Below are positions 42,406 through 50,895 of a stretch of 64,000 nt of DNA, piece after piece. Every line of letters begins with the position of its first letter. The stretch's first letter is position 1. Origin of the DNA: an uncultured Flavobacteriales bacterium (GTDB lineage Bacteria; Bacteroidota; Bacteroidia; Flavobacteriales_D; Sanyastnellaceae); contig CALJKR010000073.1 of assembly GCA_937974555.1 (NCBI GenBank), forward strand, positions 43,052-107,051. The letters run 5' to 3'. The notes under the pieces are model-generated. The model was not told the origin of the DNA. It was given only the letters and a program-made list of their open reading frames with translations, and ran no database searches. The translations under genes and the position numbers were made by a program.

Positions 42406-42413
42406 TAACTTCG
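42406..42413 (+). promoter_or_regulatory. Possible -7 element of the 1089-residue MopE protein gene
   Basis: TAACTTCG has one mismatch to TAnnTTTG, 20 bases before the ATG at 42434. A TTG lies at 42387-42389, 16 bases upstream. This is a plausible but imperfect promoter. Confidence 0.35.
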
Positions 42414-42433
42414 TTTAGACTAAAACCATTCTT

Positions 42434-45400
42434 ATGATTAAAAAGTTTTGGATGCTCATGTTGCTTTCTCTTTTTTCGGGAATTGCAGCACATGCAACGT
42501 TGAATCTTTCAGCCCATCTACTGAATAGCCAAGTTATTCAAGGATGCACGGACATCACGGCGTGTAATTACAATGTAGATGCCACTGAGGACGATGGATC
42601 TTGCACTTATGCTTCCGTTTATTATGCGGATACCGACGGCGACGGATTTGGCGATGCCAATGTCACGGTTGAAGATTGTATTCAGCCCGTGGGTTATGTA
42701 TTGGACAACTCGGATTGTGATGATGCTGATGCTTCTGTTTCACCGTCTGGAACGGAAACTTGTAACAATATTGACGACAATTGTGATGGTGAGATTGATG
42801 AATTTGTCCTTCTGACTTTTTATGCGGATGCTGATTTCGATGGTTTTGGTGACATCAACAATGCCGTGTTTGCTTGTTCTGCCCCTGCAGATTATGTGGC
42901 CAACGCGGATGATTGTGATGATGCGATGGTAACTTATGTAGATGCGGATGGAGACGGAGAAGGCGGATTGGATTGGACGGCTTGTGGTGTTTACAACGGG
43001 GTGGATTGCAATGATGCGGATGCTGCTATCAATGGATCGGCTCAAGAAATTTGTGGCGATGGCATTGACCAAGATTGTTCTGGTGCCGATTTGATTTGCC
43101 CGATACCTGGTTGTACAGACAACTTGGCTTGTAACTTTTTAGCAGATGCTACGCTCGATGATGGAACATGTACTTATCCAACCGATTTTTTTGCCGATGT
43201 GGATGGTGATGGATTTGGTGACAACAACAATGTTATTAATGCTTGTTCAGTGCCTGTAGGATATGTATCCAATGATACAGATTGCAATGACAATGAAATT
43301 AGTTACTTGGATGCCGATGGAGATGGTTATGGTAGCGAAATATGGGATGCCTGCGGTGTGACCAACAGCCTCGACTGTAACGATCAAGACGCCTTGATTT
43401 CACCCAGTGGAATCGAAGTTTGCAATGAAATAGATGACGATTGTGACTTGGAAATTGACGAGTTTGTTTGGATCGAATTTTATGCGGATGCGGATGCAGA
43501 TGGTTTTGGTGATGCCAACAATACAACTTTCGCTTGCTCCGCACCTGCCGGTTTTGTATCCAATGCGGAAGATTGTGATGATGCTTTGGTGACTTATTTT
43601 GATAATGACCAAGATGGGGTAGGTACTGGAATCGCTGAGGCTTGTGGTACGTCAATTTATAATACAGATTGTGATGATAATAATGCTGAATTGTTCCCTG
43701 GCAATCCAGAAATCTGCAATGGGATTGACGATAACTGTGATTTGATTTCAGATGAAGGTGCTACTTCGGTTTTGTATTTAGATAACGATGGAGATGGTTT
43801 TGGAAATGCGGCGGTTGCCATCGATGCATGTCCTTCTTTAAGCCCTGGTTATGTTTTAGACGATACCGATTGTGATGACAATACGATTACCTACAACGAT
43901 GCCGATGCTGATGGATGGGGAACGGGAGATGCAATTGCTTGTGGGAATTCCGGCAGCAATGAAGATTGCGATGATAGCAATGGCGCCATTTATCCAACTG
44001 CAGACGAGTTATGCAACGGGTTAGATGACAATTGTAATTTGGAAGTAGATGAGTTTGTACTCAATACATATTATGCTGATGTGGATGTGGATGGCTTTGG
44101 TGATGCCAATGCGACCATTTTTGCCTGTGATTTGGTGGCTGGTTATGTCACCAACGCGGAGGATTGCGATGACAGTCAAATCACTTACTTGGATGCTGAT
44201 GGGGATGGTTTTGGCGTAGGTGATGCTATGGCTTGCGGTACCTCTTCCAACAACACTGACTGTGATGATACGCAATCAACGGTTTATCCGGGTAATACAG
44301 AAATCTGTAATCAGATTGATGACAATTGTAATGTCGAGATTGACGAATTTGTTTTAAATACCTACTACGCTGATGCCGATGGGGATGGTTTTGGTGATGC
44401 GAACGCCACAGCCTATGCTTGCGATTTGGTGACGGGTTTTGTATCCAATGCCGACGATTGTGACGATTCACAAATTACTTACTCGGATGCAGATGCAGAT
44501 GGATATGGCGCGGGCGATGCAATCGCTTGCGGCACGTCAACTTGGAATACCGACTGTGATGATTCAAATGCTGGAATCTCTCCTGGAACACCAGAGATAT
44601 GCAATGGGTTGGATGACAACTGCAATATTGAAGTAGATGAATTTGTTTTAAACACCTACTATGCGGATTCTGATTCAGATGGTTTTGGTGATGTTGCGGT
44701 AACGACTTATGCATGCACACAACCCGCAGGTTATGTTACCAATGGAGATGATTGTGATGATACTCAACTCCTTTATGAAGACGTCGATGGTGATGGTTTT
44801 GGAAATACCAATAGCGTTGCTTGCGGTGTAAATAACAACGCGGATTGCAATGACAACGTAGATACCATCAATCCTGGATTAAACGAAGTATGCGGCAACG
44901 CGGTGGATGAAAACTGCGATGGCAATATCAATGAGAATTGTCCCGTGGACATGGACGGTGATGGATTTGACAATCTTGCAGATTGTGATGATAGCAATCC
45001 AAGTATCAATCCGGATGCCCAAGAAACTTGTAACTATTTGGATGACAACTGCAATACGGCGGTGGATGAAAATTTGTTGTACACCATCTATTTCTTTGAC
45101 CAAGATTTTGATAACTATGGCTTGGGTGTATATGACACATTGTGCTACAATCCAGGCACTGGCTACACTACGCAATTGGAAGATTGTAACGATGATGATG
45201 CCAACATTAACCCGGGTATGGTGGAAATATTCAACTACATCGACGACAACTGCAACGGGATCATAGATGATGATTTTGTGGATACCGACGATGACGGAAT
45301 CGAAAATGGAACGGATACAGACGATGACAATGACGGCTTGCTGGATGTAATCGAAGATGATTTTAACGGCGATGGCATAACGGGTGATGATTGCGATGCG

Positions 45401-45703
45401 GATGGCATCCCCAACACCTTGGATGCGGATGACTGTGAGGTATTTATTCCCGAAGGTTTCAGCCCCAATGGCGATGGAGTGAATGATCTTTTTGAATTGC
45501 AGCAACTGCCTTATGCTGCGGTTGTAGACTTGGAGGTGTACAATAGATGGGGTGGCTTGGTGTATGAAAGTGACAATTATAAAAACGATTGGAACGGAAC
45601 CATCATCGATGGCCAAGATCTTCCAGCGGGCTCTTACATTTATGTGGTTCGCATCGCGAACAAATCATTGGAATACACCAAAAATTTAACCATCTGGAGA
45701 TAA
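42434..45703 (+). CDS. Large T9SS type B cargo protein with about 10 MopE modules
   Basis: This is a 1089-residue exported protein. A signal peptide (to about residue 25) is followed by two ACNY/ACNF modules and about ten MopE modules (for example NPEICNGIDDNCD, AQEICGDGIDQDC). Most modules come in units of about 98 residues that alternate a DADGDGFGD loop, a Cys-Pro-GYV segment and a second DADGDG loop. The C-terminal region has acidic DTDDDG calcium-type loops and ends in a gliding-motility-associated (CHU_C, type B) T9SS domain from about residue 1004: PEGFSPNGDGVNDLF, YNRWGGLVYES and LPAGSYIYVV. A porP/sprF gene follows after 19 bases, the usual partner of type B cargo. It is probably a surface-attached filamentous adhesin; that role is inferred. 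Confidence 0.88.
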   Translation: MIKKFWMLMLLSLFSGIAAHATLNLSAHLLNSQVIQGCTDITACNYNVDATEDDGSCTYASVYYADTDGDGFGDANVTVEDCIQPVGYVLDNSDCDDADASVSPSGTETCNNIDDNCDGEIDEFVLLTFYADADFDGFGDINNAVFACSAPADYVANADDCDDAMVTYVDADGDGEGGLDWTACGVYNGVDCNDADAAINGSAQEICGDGIDQDCSGADLICPIPGCTDNLACNFLADATLDDGTCTYPTDFFADVDGDGFGDNNNVINACSVPVGYVSNDTDCNDNEISYLDADGDGYGSEIWDACGVTNSLDCNDQDALISPSGIEVCNEIDDDCDLEIDEFVWIEFYADADADGFGDANNTTFACSAPAGFVSNAEDCDDALVTYFDNDQDGVGTGIAEACGTSIYNTDCDDNNAELFPGNPEICNGIDDNCDLISDEGATSVLYLDNDGDGFGNAAVAIDACPSLSPGYVLDDTDCDDNTITYNDADADGWGTGDAIACGNSGSNEDCDDSNGAIYPTADELCNGLDDNCNLEVDEFVLNTYYADVDVDGFGDANATIFACDLVAGYVTNAEDCDDSQITYLDADGDGFGVGDAMACGTSSNNTDCDDTQSTVYPGNTEICNQIDDNCNVEIDEFVLNTYYADADGDGFGDANATAYACDLVTGFVSNADDCDDSQITYSDADADGYGAGDAIACGTSTWNTDCDDSNAGISPGTPEICNGLDDNCNIEVDEFVLNTYYADSDSDGFGDVAVTTYACTQPAGYVTNGDDCDDTQLLYEDVDGDGFGNTNSVACGVNNNADCNDNVDTINPGLNEVCGNAVDENCDGNINENCPVDMDGDGFDNLADCDDSNPSINPDAQETCNYLDDNCNTAVDENLLYTIYFFDQDFDNYGLGVYDTLCYNPGTGYTTQLEDCNDDDANINPGMVEIFNYIDDNCNGIIDDDFVDTDDDGIENGTDTDDDNDGLLDVIEDDFNGDGITGDDCDADGIPNTLDADDCEVFIPEGFSPNGDGVNDLFELQQLPYAAVVDLEVYNRWGGLVYESDNYKNDWNGTIIDGQDLPAGSYIYVVRIANKSLEYTKNLTIWR
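44048..44929 (+). repeat. Three tandem 294-base repeat units inside the type B cargo gene
   Basis: Units begin at 44048, 44342 and 44636, each coding (D)EFVLNTYYAD and ending near the next EICNxxDDNC. The period is exactly 294 bases (98 residues). Third codon positions differ between units, for example GATGAGTTTGTACTCAAT against GACGAATTTGTTTTAAAT. Confidence 0.85.
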
Positions 45704-45722
45704 TCCATCAAAAACGAGAACA

Positions 45723-46625
45723 ATGAAAAAGTTATTATTTTTTGGATTCGCTGTATTGTCATTCATGGCAAAAGCACAGCAAGATCCCCAGTATACCATG
45801 CATGTGTTGAATCCCTTGGCGATTAACCCCGCTTTTGCAGGATCCAGAGGAGAACAAGAGGCTACGTTGGTATACCGCAATCAATGGATGGGTTTGGATA
45901 AATCTCCTACCACCATTGCGGGCAATTATCAATCGCGATACAACCAAGGAAGATTGGCCACAGGGGTAAGTTATTACGGAGATAAAAACGGTTTGTTCAC
46001 CCACAGTGCGCTCACGATCTCCCAGGCTTATCATGCCAAGATGGCTTCATGGACATTGTCATTGGCATTGAGCGCAGGCATAGAAGAGCTTTCTGCCAAC
46101 TTATCCAGTGTGGATCATACCATTGCAGGTGAGGTGGACAATGCTTTTGCAAGCGATATCAAGCGTACTTATTTCAATTTTGGTTTTGGAGGTTATGCCT
46201 ACAATGATCGTTTTTGGATGGGATTTTCAATGCCACACTTGTTGAAACAAGATTGGGGAAATCAAACCAATGGTGATGTTCAACCTGCATACCAGGCCGC
46301 ACATAGTTATTTGACTGCAGGGGGCATTGTTAATGTCAATCCATTTGTGGATGTGAAGCCGTATGCTTTAATCAAGTGGGCGGAAAATGTGACACCACAA
46401 TTGGAGATGGGAGCTACTGCTTATTACCAGAAGCGATGGGGCATCGGTGCAGGTTACCGTGTAGGAGATGCTTTGACGTTGAACGCTGAGGCGATTGTCA
46501 ATGATCATTTGCGCATTGGATATGCTTACGATAGAACGGTTTCCGGTCTAAGTGCATTTACCCGCGGTGGACATGAGGTGATGGTGCGATATCACTTTGG
46601 AAAAGGATACAAAGGATTGAGATAA
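45723..46625 (+). CDS. PorP/SprF-family T9SS membrane protein
   Basis: This 300-residue outer-membrane protein has a signal peptide (MKKLLFFGFAVLSFMAKA). It begins with the family hallmark QQDPQYTMHVLNPLAINPAF followed by AGSRG. Amphipathic strands follow and the end is VMVRYHFGKGYKGLR. PorP/SprF proteins are needed for secretion or surface attachment of type B T9SS cargo, and they are typically encoded right after the adhesin they serve, as SprF follows SprB. Here the cargo gene lies 19 bases upstream, so this protein is most likely its dedicated partner. The gene ends in a bidirectional hairpin terminator shared with the convergent dehydrogenase gene. Confidence 0.92.
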   Translation: MKKLLFFGFAVLSFMAKAQQDPQYTMHVLNPLAINPAFAGSRGEQEATLVYRNQWMGLDKSPTTIAGNYQSRYNQGRLATGVSYYGDKNGLFTHSALTISQAYHAKMASWTLSLALSAGIEELSANLSSVDHTIAGEVDNAFASDIKRTYFNFGFGGYAYNDRFWMGFSMPHLLKQDWGNQTNGDVQPAYQAAHSYLTAGGIVNVNPFVDVKPYALIKWAENVTPQLEMGATAYYQKRWGIGAGYRVGDALTLNAEAIVNDHLRIGYAYDRTVSGLSAFTRGGHEVMVRYHFGKGYKGLR

Positions 46626-46650
46626 AAAAAGCGCCATTGGCGCTTTTTTT
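46624..46650. terminator. Bidirectional terminator between porP/sprF and the E1 dehydrogenase gene
   Basis: AAAAAAAGCGCC-att-GGCGCTTTTTTT is symmetrical, with a T-run on both strands. It lies between two stop codons and so can end transcription of both convergent genes. Confidence 0.88.
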
Positions 46651-46659
46651 CTGTCTTGA

Positions 46660-48660
46660 TTAGTAGGTCAATAATCGATTCAAGGTTTCTGCCAGTTTAT
46701 GGCTACCTAAAAATTCTTTTTCCAATTCAGCGCTAAACGGAATGGGTGTATCCATGCTCGCGCAACGCATGACAGGCGCATCCAAGTATTGAAAGCAATT
46801 TTCTGTAATTTGAGCAGAAATCTCACCCCCAATGCCGCCAGTTAAATTGTCTTCATGTACAATGAGGGCTCTACCTGTTTTTTGAACACTGGCAAAAATG
46901 GTTTCATAGTCCAATGGAGCCAGGGTGCGAAGATCAATAACCTCAACATCTGCAGGATGGTTTTTTAAATATTGCAGGGTCCAATGAACTCCTAAACCAT
47001 AGGTGATAATGGTGGCTTTGGATCCAGCTTGCACAATGGCAGCCTTTCCAAACGGCAATGAATAGTATCCAGCAGGCACATCCCCTTCAATACTGCGGTA
47101 CAATGCTTTGTGCTCGATGAAAAGCACAGGATTGGGATCTTCAAATGAACGACACAACAATCCTTTGGCATCCGCGGGAAAAGCAGGATAGGCAATCTTT
47201 AAACCGGGAACATGGAAAAACCAAGCTTCGTTGGTTTGGCTGTGGAAGGGACCGGCAGCAGTGCTTGCACCTGAAGGAAGGCGAACCACCACATCCGCTT
47301 TTTCATTCCATCGGTAATGCAGTTTGGCCAAATTGTTTACGATCTGATTGAAACCACAAGTCACAAAATCAGCAAATTGCATTTCTACCATCGCTTTCCA
47401 ACCTTTGATGGACAGCCCGAGTCCAGCGCCGACAATGGCTGATTCACACAATGGAGTATTGCGAACTCTACCTTTTCCAAATTCTTCTACAAAGCCATCG
47501 GTAACCTTAAAAACACCACCGTATTCGGCAATGTCTTGACCCATCAAAACCAATTTATCGTGCTTGCGCATGCTCTCCTTCAATCCATCTTGAATGGCAT
47601 CGATAAAACGCATTTTCTTATTTTCTCCTGAAGGGGCAATTGGCGCGGCATCAAAGGGGCAAAAAACATCACGCATTTCCTCTTCCGCATCGGGCGTAAT
47701 TTCTGGCAATGCATACACCTTTTTAAGTGCATTGTTGATGCGCAATTTGATCTCTTCTTTTTTAACCTCCGCCTCAGTGGCTGAAACAATTCCAGATTGA
47801 ATCAACCATTGCTCATAGTTGTCTACCGGATCTTTTTTGGACCATTCCTCGATGATGCCCTCAGGATAATACTTGGTACCTGAAGCTTCTTCATGACCAC
47901 GGATACGGAAGGTCATCAATTCTAAAATAATCGGACGTGGACGTTCGCGGATGGATTGGAGAATCTGCTTCACGGTGCTGTACACCTCCAAAATATTATT
48001 TCCATCAATCTGAATGGCGTCTTCTGCAGGAATTCCATATCCAATGGCTTTGTCTATGAATTGTTTGCAGCGAAATTGCTCATTGCTGGGCGTTGACAAT
48101 CCCCACGCGTTGTTTTCTATGGCAAATATGACTGGAAGATCCCAAACGGCTGCAACGTTCAATGCCTCATGGAAATCACCTTCACTGGCTCCCCCGTCTC
48201 CTGAGAAAACCACGGTGCCCTTGGGGTTCATTTCCAACTTCTGAGCCAAGGCTATACCATCAGCCAATCCCAGTTGTGGTCCCAAATGTGAGATCATTCC
48301 AACCAGATGATGGGCCTGCGTTCCAAAGTGAAAAGAGCGATCTCTTCCTTTGGTGAATCCGCTTTTTTTTCCTTGAAATTGTGCAAACAATTGTTCCAAA
48401 TCCAATCCCCGCGAGGTGAATACACCCAAGTTTCTGTGCATCGGTAAAATGTACTCATCTTCTTCCATCGCACAGGTAATGCCCACTGAGATGGCCTCTT
48501 GACCATAAGAGCTAAACCATTTGGAAATCTTGCCCAATCGCAATTGACTGAGCATTTTTTCCTCTATTTGTCGAGGCAATAAGATTGCATCGTACAATCT
48601 CAATAACTCCTCTTTGGTGAGTGATCCTTGTTGAAAAGGAATACGAATTTCAGCTGCCAT
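46660..48660 (-). CDS. 2-oxoacid dehydrogenase E1 component, alpha-beta fusion
   Basis: This is a 666-residue thiamine-diphosphate enzyme carrying E1 alpha and beta in one chain. The alpha half (1-310) has SSYGQEAISVG, PMHRNLGVF, HLVGMISHLGPQLGLADGIA and the ThDP motif GDGGASEGDFHEALN...ENNAWG. The beta half (from about 345) has RFIDAIQDGLKESM, DIAEYGGVFKVTDGF, ESAIVGAGLGLSIKG, VVRLPSGAS and DLRTLAPLDYETI. It decarboxylates a 2-oxo acid and passes the acyl group to E2. The length and halves fit the branched-chain (2-oxoisovalerate) type that is common in Bacteroidota, but pyruvate cannot be excluded. No E2 or E3 gene is nearby. A weak minus-strand -7 match (TATCTTCG, 48672-48679) lies 11 bases before the ATG. 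Confidence 0.9.
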   Translation of the reverse strand: MAAEIRIPFQQGSLTKEELLRLYDAILLPRQIEEKMLSQLRLGKISKWFSSYGQEAISVGITCAMEEDEYILPMHRNLGVFTSRGLDLEQLFAQFQGKKSGFTKGRDRSFHFGTQAHHLVGMISHLGPQLGLADGIALAQKLEMNPKGTVVFSGDGGASEGDFHEALNVAAVWDLPVIFAIENNAWGLSTPSNEQFRCKQFIDKAIGYGIPAEDAIQIDGNNILEVYSTVKQILQSIRERPRPIILELMTFRIRGHEEASGTKYYPEGIIEEWSKKDPVDNYEQWLIQSGIVSATEAEVKKEEIKLRINNALKKVYALPEITPDAEEEMRDVFCPFDAAPIAPSGENKKMRFIDAIQDGLKESMRKHDKLVLMGQDIAEYGGVFKVTDGFVEEFGKGRVRNTPLCESAIVGAGLGLSIKGWKAMVEMQFADFVTCGFNQIVNNLAKLHYRWNEKADVVVRLPSGASTAAGPFHSQTNEAWFFHVPGLKIAYPAFPADAKGLLCRSFEDPNPVLFIEHKALYRSIEGDVPAGYYSLPFGKAAIVQAGSKATIITYGLGVHWTLQYLKNHPADVEVIDLRTLAPLDYETIFASVQKTGRALIVHEDNLTGGIGGEISAQITENCFQYLDAPVMRCASMDTPIPFSAELEKEFLGSHKLAETLNRLLTY

Positions 48661-48689
48661 AATATTGGCAACGAAGATAGGAAATTAAG

Positions 48690-48703
48690 CGACCTAATGG
48701 TCG
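48690..48703. promoter_or_regulatory. Inverted repeat CGACC-taat-GGTCG in the divergent promoter region
   Basis: This is a perfect 5+5 inverted repeat that touches the TATCTTTG -7 element of the flavoprotein gene and lies 10 bases upstream (in the minus sense) of a weak -7 element for the dehydrogenase gene. It could be an operator read by both promoters. No regulator is identified. Confidence 0.35.
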
Positions 48704-48711
48704 TATCTTTG
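48704..48711 (+). promoter_or_regulatory. -7 element of the FAD-dependent dehydrogenase gene
   Basis: TATCTTTG is an exact TAnnTTTG match, 23 bases before the ATG at 48735, in the 74-base gap to the divergent E1 gene. No TTG -33 box was found at normal spacing. Confidence 0.55.
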
Positions 48712-48734
48712 AGCTTTCGGTTGAATAGACTGAC

Positions 48735-50285
48735 ATGAACCCAATCATTGATATAACCATTACGCCAGAGGAGATTCAAGACTTGAATCTCGTTCACGCC
48801 AAGGCTTGCGCTCAAGCCCGCCTCAATCCGCAAGACTGGAAATCTACCATTGTAAAATCAAGTATAGATGCCCGCAAACGGCCCATCTACCGATTGCAAG
48901 TCGTCTTGCATCCAGAAGGTGAAAATCCATTGGGTTTTTCAAAACCAGAATTCCCTTTTGTAGGAAATGCTTCTAGAAAAGCGTTGGTCATTGGTGCAGG
49001 TCCTGCTGGGCTTTTTGCGGCCTTGAAACTGATTCAATTGGGTATCCAACCCATCGTTTGGGAAAGGGGAAAAAATATCAAAGAACGTCGTCGCGATTTG
49101 GCGCAAATTACCCGCAATCAAGCGGTGAATCCTGAATCCAATTATTGCTTTGGTGAGGGCGGTGCTGGAACTTATTCCGATGGTAAACTTTACACGCGTT
49201 CTACCAAGCGTGGGGATGTTAAATCCATCCTTCAATGGTTGGTGCACTTTGGTGCGGATGAAAAGATTTTAACCCAAGCGCATCCCCACATCGGAACCAA
49301 CAAACTTCCGCAGTTGATTGCCAATATGCGCGACAAAATCATTGCCTCAGGTGGGGAGGTGCATTTTAATACAAAGTGGAAGGGGCTGATTTTGGAACAA
49401 GGGAAGGTAGTGGGCGCTGTCAATCAGTTGGACGAAACATTGGAGGTAAGCCAAGTAATTTTGGCTACCGGCCATAGCGCTCGCGATGTTTTTGAGTGGT
49501 TCAATGATCAAAAGTTGGCCATCGAGTTTAAATCATTTGCGTTGGGTGTTCGCGTTGAACATCCACAATCATGGATCGACCAACAGCAATATCACTGCGA
49601 AGTGAAGTCTGAAAATTTACCACCTGCAGCATACAGTTGGGTGGAGCAAGTAAATGGAAGGGGCGTTTATTCTTTTTGCATGTGTCCCGGGGGTATTATT
49701 GCTCCCTGTGCCACAGACCAAGAAGAGGTGGTGACCAATGGATGGTCGCCAAGTAAAAGAAATAATCCTTGGGCCAACAGCGGAATTGTTGTTCCCGTGC
49801 AATGGGAAGATATACCGGAGTTTCATGTCCATGGCCCACTGGCGGGTTTGAGATTTCAGCAGGCTGTGGAAAGGAATTGTTGGGAAGCGGCCGGTAAGAC
49901 GCAACAGGCTCCAGCGCAACGATTGGTGGATTTTGTGCAAAACAAAAAGTCCAAAGATCTACCGGGATGCTCTTATCTCCCGGGCGTGGTAAACCAAAAT
50001 CTTCATGAAATTCTCCCTCCTTTTATTGCGCAAAGCTTGAAGCAAGGTTTCTTGCAAACGTCAAAAAAAATGAAAGGGTACTTGCATCCAGAAGCAATCT
50101 TGGTGGCTCCGGAGTCCAGAACCTCCTCACCCGTTAGAATTCCCAGGGACAAAGATTCATTGCAACATCCGGACTGCATCGGTCTTTATCCATGCGGCGA
50201 AGGTGCGGGTTATGCAGGTGGAATTATTTCCGCAGCCATTGACGGAGTTCGCGTAGCAGAAACCTTATCTTTGGCCTATGCCTAA
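48735..50285 (+). CDS. NAD(P)/FAD-dependent oxidoreductase, COG2509-like
   Basis: This is a 516-residue flavoprotein. After an N-terminal domain of about 85 residues, the FAD-binding Rossmann motif ALVIGAGPAGLFAALKLI appears. The sequence then shows FGEGGAGTYSDGKLYTRSTK, a strong family mark of this uncharacterised dehydrogenase group. VILATGHSARDVFEW follows, then SFCMCPGGIIAP with a CxC-like pair, and at the end IGLYPCGEGAGYAGGIISAA. The substrate is not known for this family. The recR start overlaps its end by 8 bases, so it is the first gene of a three-gene set with recR and a GT2. Its role next to recR is unexplained and may only reflect operon packing. Confidence 0.88.
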   Translation: MNPIIDITITPEEIQDLNLVHAKACAQARLNPQDWKSTIVKSSIDARKRPIYRLQVVLHPEGENPLGFSKPEFPFVGNASRKALVIGAGPAGLFAALKLIQLGIQPIVWERGKNIKERRRDLAQITRNQAVNPESNYCFGEGGAGTYSDGKLYTRSTKRGDVKSILQWLVHFGADEKILTQAHPHIGTNKLPQLIANMRDKIIASGGEVHFNTKWKGLILEQGKVVGAVNQLDETLEVSQVILATGHSARDVFEWFNDQKLAIEFKSFALGVRVEHPQSWIDQQQYHCEVKSENLPPAAYSWVEQVNGRGVYSFCMCPGGIIAPCATDQEEVVTNGWSPSKRNNPWANSGIVVPVQWEDIPEFHVHGPLAGLRFQQAVERNCWEAAGKTQQAPAQRLVDFVQNKKSKDLPGCSYLPGVVNQNLHEILPPFIAQSLKQGFLQTSKKMKGYLHPEAILVAPESRTSSPVRIPRDKDSLQHPDCIGLYPCGEGAGYAGGIISAAIDGVRVAETLSLAYA

Positions 50286-50895
50286 CCTGTCACGCTGGAT
50301 CGAAGATGCCGCAGACCAAGTCGCTACCTTGCCGGGAATCGGGAAGAAAACAGCATTGCGTTTGGTTTTGCACATGATCAAGAAGTCACCGGAAGAAGTA
50401 GCCAAGTTTGCCCAAAGCATTGTAGATGCCAAAGCCAATATCAAAAGTTGTCAAGAATGCCATCAACTTTCAGACGATGTGATTTGTGAGATTTGTAAAA
50501 ATCCCACACGCAATAAAACAGCGGTTTGTGTCGTTCAGGACATTCGTGATGTCTTAGCAGTGGAAAATACCGGTCAATTTAATGGGTTGTATCATGTGTT
50601 GGGCGGACTAATTTCTCCCATGGAAGGGATTTCCCCATCTGATTTGCACGTGGATTCACTCCTGGAACGCATTCAGAAATACCAAGTGCAAGAAGTGATA
50701 TTGGCTTTGAATGCAACGATGGAAGGAGAGACAACCTCTTTTTACTTGTACCGAAAACTTAGCGCATTTGATCTTAAAATTTCTAATATCGCCCGCGGCG
50801 TTGCTGTGGGTGGCGAATTAGAATATACCGATGAGGTAACCTTGGGACGAAGCATCATTCATCGTACACCTTACGAATCAACTCTGAAACGATGA
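50278..50895 (+). CDS. recR: Recombination mediator RecR
   Basis: This 205-residue DNA repair protein works with RecF and RecO in loading RecA at gaps. The helix-hairpin-helix LPGIGKKTALRLV is at 18-30. A four-cysteine zinc finger uses C58, C61, C70 and C73 (CQECHQ, CEIC). The Toprim domain begins VCVVQDIRDVLAVE and contains EVILALNATMEGE. The C-terminal ARGVAVGGELEYTDEVTLG is the family's Walker B-like end. The start overlaps the preceding gene by 8 bases and the stop overlaps the following GT2 by 4 bases (ATGA). Confidence 0.96.
   Translation: MPNLSRWIEDAADQVATLPGIGKKTALRLVLHMIKKSPEEVAKFAQSIVDAKANIKSCQECHQLSDDVICEICKNPTRNKTAVCVVQDIRDVLAVENTGQFNGLYHVLGGLISPMEGISPSDLHVDSLLERIQKYQVQEVILALNATMEGETTSFYLYRKLSAFDLKISNIARGVAVGGELEYTDEVTLGRSIIHRTPYESTLKR

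Noticed and set aside
42326..42433. A riboswitch controlling pnuC
   Set aside because: The promoter box lies 4 bases from the start codon, so the leader is too short for any riboswitch.
44879..45616. A 245-codon antisense open frame within the type B cargo gene (and similar ones under the other MopE genes)
   Set aside because: The repeated GAT/GAC-rich coding strand gives long stop-free antisense frames with Ile/Val-rich products. They have no start context, no family and no conservation of their own.
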